From Myotis daubentonii (Eukaryota; Chordata; Mammalia; Chiroptera; Vespertilionidae), in assembly GCF_963259705.1 (NCBI RefSeq), contig NC_081842.1, positions 89,758,433-89,822,432 on the forward strand: 64,000 bases of DNA, in the 5' to 3' direction. The first letter of the stretch is position 1. Every line of letters begins with the position of its first letter. This document shows, in pieces, positions 9,721-21,359 of this stretch. A program made the position numbers and the translations under genes. The notes beneath the pieces were generated by a model. That model did not search any database, was not told the origin of the DNA, and saw nothing but the letters and a program-made list of their open reading frames with translations.

Positions 9721-10953
9721 AAGGTGAGATGAGAATTCTTTTGCTAGCCTAAGGGACAGGGGATGGGGGGCGGGAATAAAGCAAGAAAACAAATTCACAT
9801 TTTAAAAATAAAAGAAAGAAAGAAAAGAGGAAAAGGAGAAGTGGGATTAGTTCTGAGTGGCCCTTTCCTGTTCACACTGTGATTTGAGCTAACAATTGGC
9901 TGCTCTTTCATTTATCTTCTTGCCTGCTCTGACATAGAAACATTTTCCCCTCCACAGAATCCTTTGCTAAAATTGCAGTAAATGTGCCCAAGGAGAAAGA
10001 GAGAAAGACCAGGTTTGGATATGCATGTGTAATTTATGACAGATAACTACTTTTCTAATTCATTTTAAAGGACTAGCAATGAATACACAAACAAGAAACG
10101 TACAACCAAATACAATTCGGATTGAATCTTGTGTGGCACTTTCTCAACTCACTGAGTGATTGGGTCAGAAGTTGGCCTACTGAGATTCTTAATTACAATC
10201 ACTTTTAATGAAATGTTGTCATCAGAGCTCAGATGTATTCCATCAAACGAAAGGAATGGAGGGATATAAACCCTATGTAGGTTATGTAATTTTTTTGTTT
10301 TTTCTATGCTTATAGCTTTGCATGAATCATAATGCAGATATCTATAAATTGATCTAGAATAGGACAAAGCCATTCAATAACCAAATTCTTTCAGCAGCAA
10401 AGTTTTAGAGATACCCATCAAGAAGAATTCCATCAAATAACCTTTGAAAGAACAAACTGCTTAATGAGAACTAAAGTTCCTATAATACCCATTAGGGTAT
10501 GCTACTGCACCATTGATTCCACTAGTATCAATTGCTTTCAGTTAGCTGAACTCTTGAGTGTTTATTGAAAAGGACTAATAAACCACAATCAATTTCCTTT
10601 TTAACCTCACAAGGGTAGCTTGAATGACTTAAATGTTTTCTTTCCCTCCAGACCCCCTCCCACTGCTTTCCATTTACGACACATAGACAATAAGAATACC
10701 TTGAATATTTACTTTCATAACACTTTACCCCTAAAATAAAAGCATGAAAATGCATAGGCATACGTTTGGTCTGTGGTGTAAATATGGACTTCCCCCCATA
10801 CTTTAGGTCATTATAGTACCTGTGCAACTCGAAAGATCCTCCTCCCTTTGTTTCAGGTTCAAAATAACAATAGAGCCGGGCTTTCATGTGCATTAATTGC
10901 TTTACATTAGTGAATTCAATTTGCCTCAATGTTACTGAGGTGCCACTCTGTTC
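9721..10953. other. Repeat-poor DNA, no supported gene
   Basis: Apart from an A-rich patch (9795-9835) no repeat is recognised. The minus-strand open frame 10528-10962 (144 codons) is the longest repeat-free frame in this area, but it has no recognisable domain, and its start overlaps the L1 fragment that begins near 10954. I read it as chance; cross-species alignment would show whether the stretch is a conserved non-coding element. Confidence 0.45.
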
Positions 10954-11255
10954 AGGTATCACATGAACTCACTCATATGTGGAATCTAAAGAACAAGATA
11001 AACAGATGATCAAAATAGATCCAGAGACATAGAAACATGGAGCAGACTGATGAATCCCAGAGGGAAGGCGGGGGAGGGTGGGTGGGAAGAGATTAACCAA
11101 AGAATGTATATGCATATTTGCATAACCCATGGACACAGACAATAGTGTGGTGAAGGCCTGAGGTGGGAGGAGGGGTGGGCTAGAAGGGGTAATGGGGAAA
11201 ATAGGCGGATGTCTGTATTACTTTCAACAATAAGATACATTAAAAAAATATAGAT
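10954..11255 (+). mobile_element. LINE-1 3' end fragment
   Basis: Plus-strand L1 tail: ATCACATGAACTCACTCATA (end of ORF2/start of 3' UTR), CAAAGAATGTATATGCATAT and the G-rich 3' UTR GGTGGGAGGAGGGGTGGGC, ending in ACAATAAGATACATTAAAAA. It is truncated to ~300 bp. It belongs to the same L1 lineage as the copies at 3525 and 15745, judging by the shared CATATGCAT and G-rich UTR blocks. Confidence 0.85.
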
Positions 11256-11411
11256 AGGTAGATAGATAAATGTTTATGTGCCCAAGATCAATGTTCTCAG
11301 GTGTCTGGTAATGCAGAATAATATTGTTTTAAACCAACTACCTTAATCCCTTAATCTTTTGTCCCAGGCTATTCTCTCATGACGCCAAAAGACACATCTA
11401 TTGTCTCTACA

Positions 11412-11542
11412 CAGGGTGTGGCAAAAGTAGGTTTACAGTTGTTCATATGGAAAATGATGCAATAATTAATAACTAATAGCTGTACAAAAATAAACTGCAT
11501 TTCATGTACTCACAACTGTAAACCTACTTTTGCTCCATCCTG
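11412..11542. mobile_element. Mariner-type MITE (CAGGGTGTGGCAAAAGTAGG termini)
   Basis: A 131-bp element with ~30-bp terminal inverted repeats: left CAGGGTGTGGCAAAAGTAGG and right CCTACTTTTGCTCCATCCTG, continuing inward as TTTACAGTTGT and ACAACTGTAAA-like arms. A TA follows the right end. The size and termini fit the mariner-derived MITEs known from Myotis (Mlmar-like). There is no transposase. Confidence 0.85.
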
Positions 11543-13506
11543 TATTTAAAGATAAAATTAAAATACATATATAAAAATGTAATAAAATATTAGATCAAAA
11601 AGTAAAAGAAGAGGGGTATTTAAATATTTTAAGGAAGTTTGCACTTTTATTTTCATTCCTAATTTGTTTAAAATTATAAATTTTAAGTATTAAGCACAAT
11701 GCTAAGATCATACTTTTAGAAAAAATTGAAAATATTTAAAACAGAACTAGTTGGACATTTTATTATGTCTTGAATGATGTATTTTGTGTGAAGTGTATAA
11801 CTGAAGTTCAAGTGATGCTATCTTATTGAATTTGAGGTTGAGGTTGTCCAAATTTCCTGGAGAGCTCTCTAGAAAAAGCAATTTTTAAATATTTTAAGAC
11901 GCTATTTCTACATTGTATGTGTAATTATAAAATAAAACATTTTCTATTAATTAATAAATAGAAAATATGGGCTTTTAGCCATCAAACCAAGTTTGAGTCT
12001 TCAGTCAAGATCCCAGTTTCCAGGCATAATCCTGGAAAGTGAGATATCAGATTTAAAAATCATTGCTGGGATTTGGGTGGATTGATTTTCACTCAGCTCT
12101 TAGGCTTAAAGAACTTCACCCTTCATCAAATATATACCTGGTGAATTTATTAGAATCCTGAAGTAAATTGGAGTTGCTCACTATACTGTGGGCAACTCTA
12201 ATTTGCCAGTGAACAAGTACAAAATTTTGTGTTTCCAAGTCCTTAACTGTGTCTGATGCAAAGAAAATGTATGTGAGTTGCTGTTGGTTTGGACATACTA
12301 AAACAGTGGTTATCAATGATATTTAAGAATTAGATGAGAATATGTGGTTTAAGATGGTACATTTAAAATAATGAGTAACAAAATATGACAAAATATAAAA
12401 AAGCATAATATATATAGATTGATTCTTAACTCCGGAACTCTCCTCAACAGGACACATGCAGTGGTGTGCTAGCAAATGCTTAACAAATGACTCTCTTGAT
12501 TGCTTACCTCTTCCCTCAATTTGTCTGTTTTCAAGCTTACGGCCCTTACCTGTTGATTATTTATACAGTAATTTGCACACACACACACACACACACACAA
12601 ATAAAACAATTAAGAGTATAACACCAAATGTAGGTAACAAGAATATGTATACTAGTATAACATTCCATCCATGTGTGTTTCGATGCAAGCTGAGCTCTTT
12701 TATTATTTTAAATAATTAATATGAAGTTTTATAATTTCTAAAGTACAATCACATGAAATTAAAATAAATTATCAAATATGTGAATTGATTCCAAAGAAAA
12801 CTTTCAAGAACTTTAAACATACAGGACAAGGTTTACCACTGAGAATTTTACTCATTGAAATTGAGAAACTTCATCCATTTTCCATAAATAAATATCACTG
12901 TGGTGACAGATAGAAAAGTAAATTTCTACCCAAAACTGAATAATAAGCCTTTAGGAAAACTGTCATTTAGTAAAATGCCAAGCAGCTCTTTTAAAGTGTT
13001 CACTTTATGAGTTTACGAGGGTAATAATTTTAGAGAAATTGTCAATAATTTCTTAAAAGGTGAATTTATCAGACTTTGGTCCTCCCCAAAGCTTCCCTGT
13101 GCTTAGCCATGCAGACTGCTTCTGCCCTTAAGGAAGAATATTAAGAAGGCTATAGCACCTCGAGCTTTCCAAGGGATGGCTACTGTGACAAATGAATGCC
13201 CATGGCGAGCCCTCTCGAATATGTGCAAGAGGGCTGAATCATAGCTGTTAGAAGGTAATTATTCTACATCACTTTGTTTCAGACCATGCCCTGCATATGC
13301 TCCCACTTACTCTGCAGAGGCTAGCAAATCAGGAACCACTGGGCCATCAGATCATTTTGCTCAGGCTGTGTTGAGAAGGGGCAGATGGTAATAGTAACTA
13401 ATGGTGCATTTAGTATCTCTAAACAAAAAAAGAGTAGAGCTGAATATTTAATCTACCCACAAATCCACTTGACTGAAGCTTGCTTTCAGATAGAGCCATT
13501 TAATTC
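11543..13506. other. AT-rich DNA with a (CA)n tract
   Basis: A 2-kb AT-rich stretch with no recognised element apart from a pure (CA)n at about 12575-12599. Short open frames here have no domain. The sequence at 13080-13380 is less AT-rich and repeat-free, and could be a conserved non-coding element; I cannot test that. Confidence 0.45.
12575..12599. repeat. (CA)n microsatellite
   Basis: Uninterrupted CA dinucleotide run of about 12-13 units. Confidence 0.95.
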
Positions 13507-13548
13507 GTGTGTGTGTGTGTGTGTGCGTGTGTGTGTGTGTACACACAC
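13507..13548. repeat. (GT)n microsatellite with AC flank
   Basis: GT run broken once by GC, then TACACACACA, giving an alternating purine-pyrimidine stretch with a short self-complementary end. It could adopt Z-DNA. Confidence 0.95.
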
Positions 13549-13763
13549 ATGCACTATGTGTATTTGTAGGCATTTAAAACGAAAAACTACAACTTCTCAG
13601 AACAAATATCTCTCAACAAATACCTCTGCTTCTTACTTGTTTACCTTGTTTCCCCAACTTATACACTATAGACCCATACACATTTCCCCTGCCTGTTACT
13701 TAAAGTGGAAAATTAAAATCACATATTTTTTTCCCTATTGCTACCAAGACAGTAATACTATTG

Positions 13764-14181
13764 TGTGGGGCGCGGCTATAGGGTTAAGCCTCAGACTGAC
13801 CTGTTGGCAAAGTCACAAACAAGTCCCAGCTTAGAGGGCACAGTCCTCTTAGCATAATTAGGCTTGACCTTATAAAGCTCCCTAGATCTTATCTGGGAAG
13901 CTAATGGGCTGAGGGAGGTGCAGGAAGTGCTGCCAAAACAAGTGAAACTCACAAGAACAATGTAACTATGGTAACCACTACCTTGTTTACCTCTGATTAT
14001 AAAATAAAGGCTCAGTTTGCCTCTGGATCTCTCTCTGTGGGCTCAGCCAGGCACAGGAAGATCCATGGAGACTAAAGAGAGCTATGCTGATCATATGAAT
14101 GCTGTCTCCGTGTCCTTCATTCTTCGCCGACTCCGTCCACACCTTTGAGAGCCCCTGGCCCTCTGGGGCTGGACCCCGGCA
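13764..14181 (+). mobile_element. Solo LTR, ERV2 (betaretrovirus-like)
   Basis: A 418-bp LTR starting TGTGGGGCGCGGC and ending GGACCCCGGCA, flanked by a perfect 6-bp target duplication CTATTG (13758-13763 and 14182-14187). Six-base duplications are typical of class II (beta-like) retroviral integrases. An AATAAA signal lies about 175 bases from the end. No internal retroviral sequence is present, so the provirus was reduced to a solo LTR by recombination. A related LTR is at 37457-38214; the two share the terminal CTCCGTGTC..GACTCCGTC..GGACCCCGGCA block. Confidence 0.92.
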
Positions 14182-14187
14182 CTATTG

Positions 14188-14645
14188 GTCTTAAAAACTG
14201 TCCCAGAAGATATGCTGAAAACATAAATTTAGGAAGTGACCACAATCTTCATCATGTAAAATCTTGAAGGGTAGGGATCTGGAATAATGCAATTAGCCTC
14301 AACAACAAAGGAATGGGTGACTTTTCTTAGTCTTCCCTTTGTGCCTGTATTTAAACAAATTAACAACTGTCACCACCACAAACCATTCATGATGGCTTCA
14401 TAAGACTTTTTATTTTACATAAATAAGGTCAAGTGTATCATAAGTAATATACAAACATAATTTGCTCATGTATATGGTATGTTTACTAATACATATTATA
14501 ACACAATTTATATTTTCATTAAGATATAACATCTTAATGAAGATATAACATCTATAAGCTATGAGACCTGGTAATAGACAGAAAGGTTGCCCAGAGGAGC
14601 CATTGCACAGTCAGACACACAGAGAGATGTGTAAAGGAACAGTAG
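14188..14645. other. No recognised element
   Basis: AT-rich sequence with a local duplication (AAGATATAACATCT appears twice near 14521-14552). Nothing else recognised. Confidence 0.45.
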
Positions 14646-14869
14646 CAGGGGTGGGCAAACTTTTTGACTCGAGGGCCACAATGGGTTCTTAAACTGGACC
14701 GGAGGGCCGGAACAAAAGCATGGATGGAGTGTTTGTGTGAACTAATATAAATTCAAAGTAAACATCATTACATAAAAGGGTACGGTCTTTTTTTTTTTTT
14801 TTTTTTTTTAGTTTTATTCATTTCAAACGGGCCGCATCCGGCCCGTGGGCCATAGTTTGCCCATTGCTG
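14646..14869 (+). mobile_element. Non-autonomous hAT element (uninterrupted copy)
   Basis: A 224-bp element with terminal inverted repeats CAGGGGTGGGCAAACT and GTTTGCCCATTGCTG, inner arms GGACCGGAGGGCCGGAAC and GGGCCGCATCCGGCCC, and a T21-type run before TAGTTTTATTC. The termini and size fit a bat nhAT family. No clear 8-bp duplication is left. This copy keeps the sequence ACATCATTACA intact, which serves as an empty site for the Helitron-split copy at 61012-62835. Confidence 0.88.
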
Positions 14870-15246
14870 GTGTAGGGTGTTGTGAGATGTTCTAGCAGAG
14901 TATCTAAAAGTATTCGGGAGTGTCAGAAAGAGCGATGGTCAGAGAAGATATCACAGAGAAGGTGGAATCAGAGCTGAGGTTTTAAAGCATACCTACTAGA
15001 GGTCCATGGCACATTCACAACTTGTGACCTGTGATTGGACCCTGGGTTGAGAAAGACAGGAGGCCAATCTAGAAAGAGATCAATCTAGAAAGGATTAAGT
15101 CCAAATATGATTTGCATTTTAGACTTACTACTATGGTTGTTGGATAACTAGGAAATGATTTCAATGTGGAAATTTCTGTAATTAACCTTTTATTTTTATT
15201 TTAGAAAGCTATTTTGACACACAGAAGAAGCAAGATTCCAAAGACG
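14870..15246. other. Old repeat traces, no gene
   Basis: The text AGAAGATATCACAGAGAAGG..GAGCTGAGGTTTTAAAGC near 14940-14985 resembles the distal part of the ancient repeat at 21360-21720. An ACTAGAGGTCC string at 14996 resembles a Helitron 3' end but has no partner 5' end. Confidence 0.4.
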
Positions 15247-15260
15247 AAAAGAGAAGTTAG

Positions 15261-15409
15261 GCCCAGCCCGCTTGGCTCATGAGCATGGACCTATGAACCA
15301 GGAGGTCACAGTTCGATTCCAGGTCAGGGCATATACCTGGGTTGTGGGCTTGATCCCCAAGGTGAGACATGCAGGAGGCAGACAATCAAAGATTCTCTCT
15401 CATTATTGA

Positions 15410-15462
<53 letters not shown>

Positions 15463-15496
15463 TCCTCTTTTAAATCAATAAAAAATATATTTTTGA
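15261..15496 (+). mobile_element. Ves SINE with long (TC)n
   Basis: Ves head (GCCCAGCCCGCTTGGCTCA), box B GTTCGATTCC, body GGAGGCAGACAATCAAAGAT and an expanded (TC)n at about 15412-15458, then AATCAATAAAAAATATATTT. Target duplication AAAAGAGAAGTTAG (15247-15260) / AAAAGAGTAGTTAG (15497-15510), one mismatch. The (TC)n has grown within the SINE body. Confidence 0.94.
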
Positions 15497-15744
15497 AAAA
15501 GAGTAGTTAGAAAGATATTTGATAGCTCTGAAGGGCAATGATATAGATAGACTACATAGATGTGAAGAAGAGTCCAGTGCTGTGGTAAAAATACTGGCAA
15601 ATATGAAATAAGTTGTGACATTATAGCAAATGTCAGCTTGCTTTCACTAGCAAGTAGAAATTGAAAGCTAAACACATGCACACACAAATGCACAATCAAC
15701 ATGCAAACGAAAAAATGGAGAAACTTGAGCAGCAATTTGATTCT

Positions 15745-15950
15745 TTTTAAATCTTTATTGTTGCAAGTATTACATATGTCCCCTTCACCCCCCCCCCCAC
15801 CCCATTGACCTTTTCTAGCCTGTCCACACCCCTCACCCCAGGCCTTCAACACACTATTTATTGTCTGTGTCCATGGATTATGCATATATGCATACCAGTT
15901 CTTTGGTTGATCTCTTCCCACCCACCCATCCTCCCCCACCTTTCCTCTGA
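15745..15950 (-). mobile_element. LINE-1 3' UTR fragment
   Basis: Minus-strand L1 tail starting at TTTAAATCTTTATTGTTGCAAG, with a C11-type run and TGTCTGTGTCCATGGATTAT, the same 3' UTR layout as at 3525-3780. No ORF2 remains. The open frame crossing this region on the minus strand (16065-15475) runs through L1 and SINE sequence and is not a gene. Confidence 0.85.
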
Positions 15951-16314
15951 GATGTGACAGCCTTGTTTCATTTTTCCCAACAATATAGCTTCTTGCTGTA
16001 AAGTTTGATTCAATCATGTAGCAAGCATTTATCATGTTATCTATGTGCACAGGTCTGTTCCTCATAGGATGTCATTGTCATTGACATTGCTTCACTTTAG
16101 TCCTAAGAAATAAATCAATGGAGGAAATTTAATTTAGAAGATGTTGGTCTGTAATGACAAATAAGACCTTCTTGGAATTTTTCCCCTAAAGAATAGTGAT
16201 TTCTTGGTAATTGTAGGGAAAAAACACACCTTGAATTCACTGTTTCACAGCAAAGACCTGGAAAGCAAAATAAAAGCAGAAATAATAGTGTATTGATATT
16301 ATTTTATAACAAAA
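15951..16314. other. No recognised element
   Basis: AT-rich sequence between an L1 tail and a Helitron. No gene or repeat signature. Confidence 0.45.
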
Positions 16315-16650
16315 CTAGAGGCCCAGTGTATAACATTTGTGCACTGGGGGAGGGGGTCCCTCAGCCAGGCCTGCACCTTCTCACAGTCTTGAACTCCTCG
16401 GGGGATGTCTGCCTGCCAGCTTAGGCCTGCTCCTGGCAGTTGGACATCACCCCAGGAGTCCTTAGTGCTGCTGCACTTGCCAGGCCTGAGCCCGGCTTCT
16501 GGCTGAGAGGCGTTCCCCCTATGGGAGCGCACTGACCACCAGGTGCAGCTCCTGTGTTGAGCGTCTGCCCCCTGGTAGTCAGGGCGTGTCATAGCGACTG
16601 GTCATTCCACCATTTGGTCAATTTGCATATTAGGGTTTTAATATATAGGA
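16315..16650 (-). mobile_element. HeliBat-type Helitron, minus strand
   Basis: Opens ACTAGAGGCCCAGTGTATAAC and closes GGTCAATTTGCATATTAGG..ATATATAGGAT; on the minus strand the 5' end is TCCTATATATTAAAACCC after a target A. It contains the ACCACCAGG..GTCTGCCCCCTGGTAGTCAGG inverted pair common to this subfamily. Length 336 bp, no coding capacity. Confidence 0.94.
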
Positions 16651-18719
16651 TATATTTGAAAATTTTAATTGTTAGGAAAAGCAATTGTAAAAGAAATTGT
16701 ACTAATTTTTTTCTCAATCGAGGTTAAACATCATTCAGAAAATAAATTACCTGAATTAAATGGCTCCACAGTAAATATTCCAATTAAGAACAACTACATT
16801 AAAACCATGTAAGCAAAAGTCTAATCTCCCTGTACTATGTGAATTACACATGAATCAAACTATGTGCATATAGGTATACAGCTTTATTTGATATATCAAT
16901 ATTTTTATTTTTGTTTTCTAATTTTGTGTTTCTGTCAAATATTTTCAAAACAAAAGAAAAAAATATTTTTACAGACCTCAGGCCAGTGGCCCAGGTGAAA
17001 AGAGAAATGAAACAAACTTCCTTGATGGAAGAACACAAGCTTTGTCATCATTCTAGGCCAACCTTTGAGCCATTTATAAAAAATTATGTGTTCTGAAAGA
17101 AAAACAGCCAAATTCTCAGTGGAGAAAAAAACAATTGGGACACTGGAATTTGGGGAGACAGACACCCAGAGGTCTTTCAAATCATTATACATGACATGTC
17201 TAGATGCTAAGAAATTGCAAGAAGATTTTTAAAAGTGTGTAGAATTCCCAGTGGTGCCCTTTATTTCTCAGTTGTTTTCACTGGTGAGATATATATTTTC
17301 AAACCTTGTAACTAAGTGAGATTTTTTTAAAAATCAAACTGTCAGTGAGTATGGCTGTGGACACACCAAATGACCTATATATCTCAACCTGTTTACTCTG
17401 CCTCCTGAATTATTGAATATTTAATAATGAATGGATTTGTTCAGAGTTTTTTACTCATTCTCTTGTCTTCTACTCAACATTTTCAAAATTTGCCCCCATT
17501 CTCTAAAGAATATCTTCTTGTCTGTCACTCCTGCTCCCAGGTTTCTAGATGTGTTAGCTGCCAATACCTAATCCAGCAGGATTTACTCATGTTGAAATGG
17601 GGTAAACCCTGAACTGACTTCCCAGGAGACCAAATGGTGCAGACTAAAGATGTCACCATAGCAGAGTCTATAAATACGTAGGTTAAAAAATCTTGGAATG
17701 GTAAGTTGTGTACATTTTATACATATTCACAAAATAAAATGTGTAATTGATATACAGGAAACACAGACACCATGGAGAGTGGAGGTCACACTTAAAAATA
17801 ATAAGGATCCCATCTGTGCTCATCCAGCTTTCTCTAGTCATTACTGATTCTAATGTTGTTGAAATAAGTTTTCCCCAACTGAGTTTCAAAGTAAAACATG
17901 AAAAATGAGCACAAACGTTTCATGCACCATTGAATAGATTTTAAGATTAGTTTTGGATGAATGCTTTTTAACATGAATACTATATTTAGGTGCTTAGTAC
18001 ATAAGGTCATTCCACAAGTACTGCCTGATACAGTGATTTGTGTTACTTTCAGAGAATTCAGAATTCCCTTTCTTTCTCAACTGACTTAAGTCTCCTGGCA
18101 ATTCTACTGTTAGACCCAAGGAAATTATACCCTTCTCATTATATCTTGAAGAGGCTAAACATCTCCACAGTAGTGTTTTGTTCTGTTTTACTTAAGGCCT
18201 GCATTGTTTAATTGTAACCGTTCATTATATTTTTAATTAGTATTTATTTAGAATATTATGCATGCTTTTATAATTGATGCAATGCCAATAATAATGACTA
18301 ATAAGAAATCTACATTGTTATCTGAGTATTATTATTTTTAAAAATAATTGCATTTAAGACCAACAAAAGAAACAATAGTGACAGCATGAACTTTGAAATA
18401 AATAAATTTTATAAAGATCAATAAAAATAGAATAAAGTTAACAGGAGTGTTTGAATGAAAATAAAAGATAGCATTTGAGTTTCTTTCATAAAAGGAGTTA
18501 TGAGACCAGTATGTCAACATGTCACTTAAATCTTTTGTCTAGATTGCTTTTCCTGTGATTTTGAAGAGGCTAGAGCAAACACAAAGGCAAAAAGTTGAAG
18601 CTTTTTAAATCCAAGGAGAAAAAAACCAGCAAGCTTTTTGAATCTACAAGAAAAGAACTACAGCATTTGTGGCCAACATTTAATTTAGTATTTGTAACTA
18701 GACAGCAGCAAATCCACAA
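16651..18719. other. AT-rich, repeat-poor DNA
   Basis: Two kilobases with no recognised young repeat. The sequence around 16960-17190 is less AT-rich and has overlapping short frames on both strands with no domain. Possible conserved non-coding sequence cannot be tested here. Confidence 0.4.
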
Positions 18720-18982
18720 TCCTATATAATAAAAGGCTAATATGCAAAGTGTCCCCTCGGGAATTCTACTGGGAGAGTGGGTGTTCGATTGCTTGCTATG
18801 ACGTGCACTGATCACCAGGAGGCGGTGTGGAACATGGCAGGTGACCAGAGGTGGCAGGGTGCTGAGGGAGAGAGGGAAGGAGGAGGCAAGGAGGCCAAGA
18901 GGTGGGGAACCGGAATGGCCTGGATCGCTGGCCAGGCCTAGGGACCCTCTTCATGCATGAATTTTGTGCACCGGGCCTCTAG
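18720..18982 (+). mobile_element. Short HeliBat-type Helitron
   Basis: Starts TCCTATATAATAAAAGGC after A, continues TAATATGCAAAGTG and ends TTTTGTGCACCGGGCCTCTAG before T. At 263 bp it is one of the shortest copies here; it keeps CTGATCACCAGGAGGCGGTG and the GC-rich centre. Both termini are near consensus, so it is probably young. Confidence 0.95.
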
Positions 18983-19410
18983 TTAGTACATATCTAGGTC
19001 TCTTTCAAGTTTTACTAGATGATCTCAACCAAGTAAATGACTAATCATTGTTATAAGATGGATTGTATTTGTTATTTCTGTGTTGTCTTTAGTGTTTCAC
19101 AAAATACCTTGTAGTCAATAAATAATCAATAAATTTCTGTTTAATCAAATTATGAATTAAAACATTTTCCCTATTATTAAATGTTGATCAAATCCCACAC
19201 AGATTTTTATTTTGTTCAATAAATTCATAATTGTGGTGGTGTCCAGTGAACCCTTAACTCTTTATAAGGGCTTTACAATGTAGCTCTGTGTATTTGTTTT
19301 ATGTGTATACAAAATTATGTAAATATACAATTTTCTTATTTATTTGTTACAAGAATTACAAATATCTAAATTGATATTGTCATAATACTTTATTTCAGGA
19401 AATTAAGGAT
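18983..19410. other. AT-rich DNA
   Basis: No element recognised; AT-rich throughout. Confidence 0.45.
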
Positions 19411-19419
19411 CTAGTTAAG

Positions 19420-19648
19420 CCATTTTTTAAAATATATTTATTTATTTATTTATTTACAGAGAGAGGAAGGGAGAAGGAGACAGAGATAGGAACATCAATG
19501 ATGACAGAGAATCATTGATCAGCTGCCTCCTGCACATCCCCTACTGGGGATCAAGCCCAGCAACCCAGCATGTGCCCTGTCCGGGAATTGAACTGGCCGC
19601 CCTTTGGTTCCAGGATCAACGCTCAACCAGTGAGCCACATCAGCCAGG
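19420..19648 (-). mobile_element. Ves SINE, minus strand
   Basis: T-rich/(ATTT)n tail, body ATTGATCAGCTGCCTCCTGC, box B complement region GGGAATTGAACTGG and head CAGTGAGCCACATCAGCCAG. Target duplication CTAGTTAAG at 19411-19419 and 19649-19657. Confidence 0.94.
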
Positions 19649-19657
19649 CTAGTTAAG

Positions 19658-20414
19658 AATTTTAAAATAAGATTTAATGTTCCCCATTAACTTTAAAAGT
19701 TAAGGTTGATAGCAGTTAAGGTACAGCCAATGACAATGACAGATATTCTGATTTACAGTACTGGTAATTTCACCAAAATTGAAACTATATAATTCTTTTT
19801 AATAATCAGGGAATTAACGTTTTTCTTCTTTCTAACAACTATCTTATCTATTTCTCCCAGGAATCTGAGTCAATCTAACTGATTCTTTTTCCTCATCAGA
19901 TACACTATGAATATTCATGCTAAAATGAAACCTATTAAAACAAAGCATGAATTATTTACTGCTGCCCAGAGCTGCACTAACTTCATGGAATATTTCTAAT
20001 TCACCAAGGTTTTGAACATCTACCTGAGGTTAGTTAAGCATTCATAATACATGTTTCTAAAAATAATGTTCTCGAAGTGTTCAATTTTCACTTGAAAAAG
20101 TCAATACAAATCTTCCTGTAAAAACTGTATGATTGCATATGAGTCAGAAAAATGTATTTCATTTTTCTCTGCAGGTAAGAGATAAATGGTGATTCTGGAC
20201 AAAACTATAGTGTAAAGGAGACAGGGTGCTTGTTCCTGGTATACACTATCCTCACATCTACGATAGTTCCCAGCAATTGGGAAAGGCAGGGGTCATGTTC
20301 CATGTTTGGATAGCATTAGTGTTACCTCACAAAATGGTGAGGAGACAGCAGTGGGGCAGGTGTAGAGAGCTTTGCAAACACAAAGTTGAGATGTGTTAGA
20401 AACTTTATCTTCTC
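19658..20414. other. AT-rich DNA, no recognised element
   Basis: No repeat ends or coding signal recognised between a Ves SINE and a MIR fossil. Confidence 0.4.
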
Positions 20415-20625
20415 TTAGAGTTAGTGTGATACCATGGAAAGAGCAGAAGTCTAAAGCAGATTCGTTTATGTAGTTTTGTACAAATTAATGAATGTCTTTA
20501 AATTCTCAGTCTTGCCTGTAATATACAGACATCCTACAAATAATAGGTGTATTCAATGAATTAATGCATGTTAATCACTTAATATAGTTCCCTTAATACA
20601 GTTCCTAGTAAACTGTGAATTTAAG
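20415..20625 (+). repeat. MIR SINE fossil
   Basis: GTGTGATACCATGGAAAGAG, CAGAAGTCTAAAGCAG and the later TTAATGCATGTTAATCACTTAATA block align with the MIR consensus over most of its length. Confidence 0.7.
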
Positions 20626-20679
20626 TAATCTGACATTTGGGTAGGTCATCAGTCTGTTTATGTGTATTTTGATAATTTA

Positions 20680-20761
20680 ATGTTTCTCAACTCATTTCCT
20701 CAGCTGTGAAATGGGGTTAATAATAGCATAATCAAATGTGGTGTTTTGTGGAGTGGATTAG

Positions 20762-20808
<47 letters not shown>

Positions 20809-20840
20809 CTTAGCACAGTGAATAGCATATCATAACATTA
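20680..20840 (+). repeat. MIR 3' part split by (TG)n
   Basis: CTCATTTCCTCAGCTGTGAA, ATGGGGTTAATAATAGC and the distal TGCTTAGCACAGTGAATAGC are consecutive MIR blocks separated by a (TG)n run at about 20764-20806. The microsatellite has grown inside the SINE. Confidence 0.75.
20764..20806. repeat. (TG)n microsatellite
   Basis: About 20 uninterrupted TG units inside a MIR fossil. Confidence 0.95.
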
Positions 20841-21359
20841 ATTCAGGTTAGCTGTTTTTCCCATAATTATCATTAGTTGGTTATTTTCATTTCTGTGATT
20901 TATTCAATGATAATGAGATTAAATGATTGGCAGATACTTTTTAAGTTTTAGGAGAAAGAAAGTACTTGTTTTCTCTGATAAGTTAATAATGGGTATTGGG
21001 GGAGTATACACAATGAATATTTAGAATGATACTTGAAATTTCACATTAAGTTACTTTAAAGTAGTAGTTATTCTGAGTTATTGAATAATTCCCCAAATAT
21101 GTGCCTTAGTCTTTAAGAGGCAATAACAAAATATGGACACTGTTTTAGAACTTTTTATAGGATTTATGGTATAAGAAGAGCTTACGAAGAATCACATTCA
21201 CTGCTAATTCCTTAGCTGATCTCAATTTTACTATAAAAATAAAAGTGAAAGGAAATTTTATATGTAGTACTTTTGTGGTAGTATTAGCAAGTTAACTGCG
21301 AGTGTGTATTCAGAGGAGTCAGGCATAAAATTCAATTTACAAATCAGTTGGTCCCAAAA

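Noticed and set aside
10528..10962. 144-codon minus-strand frame in repeat-poor DNA
   Set aside because: No recognisable domain, no splice or promoter context, and its start overlaps an L1 fragment. Kept only as a note in the gap entry.
14996..15060. ACTAGAGGTCCATGGCAC string resembling a minus-strand Helitron 3' end
   Set aside because: No matching 5' end or shared Helitron body downstream; too short to support.
15475..16065. 196-codon minus-strand frame
   Set aside because: Crosses an L1 3' UTR and the tail of a Ves SINE. No domain. Chance frame through repeats.
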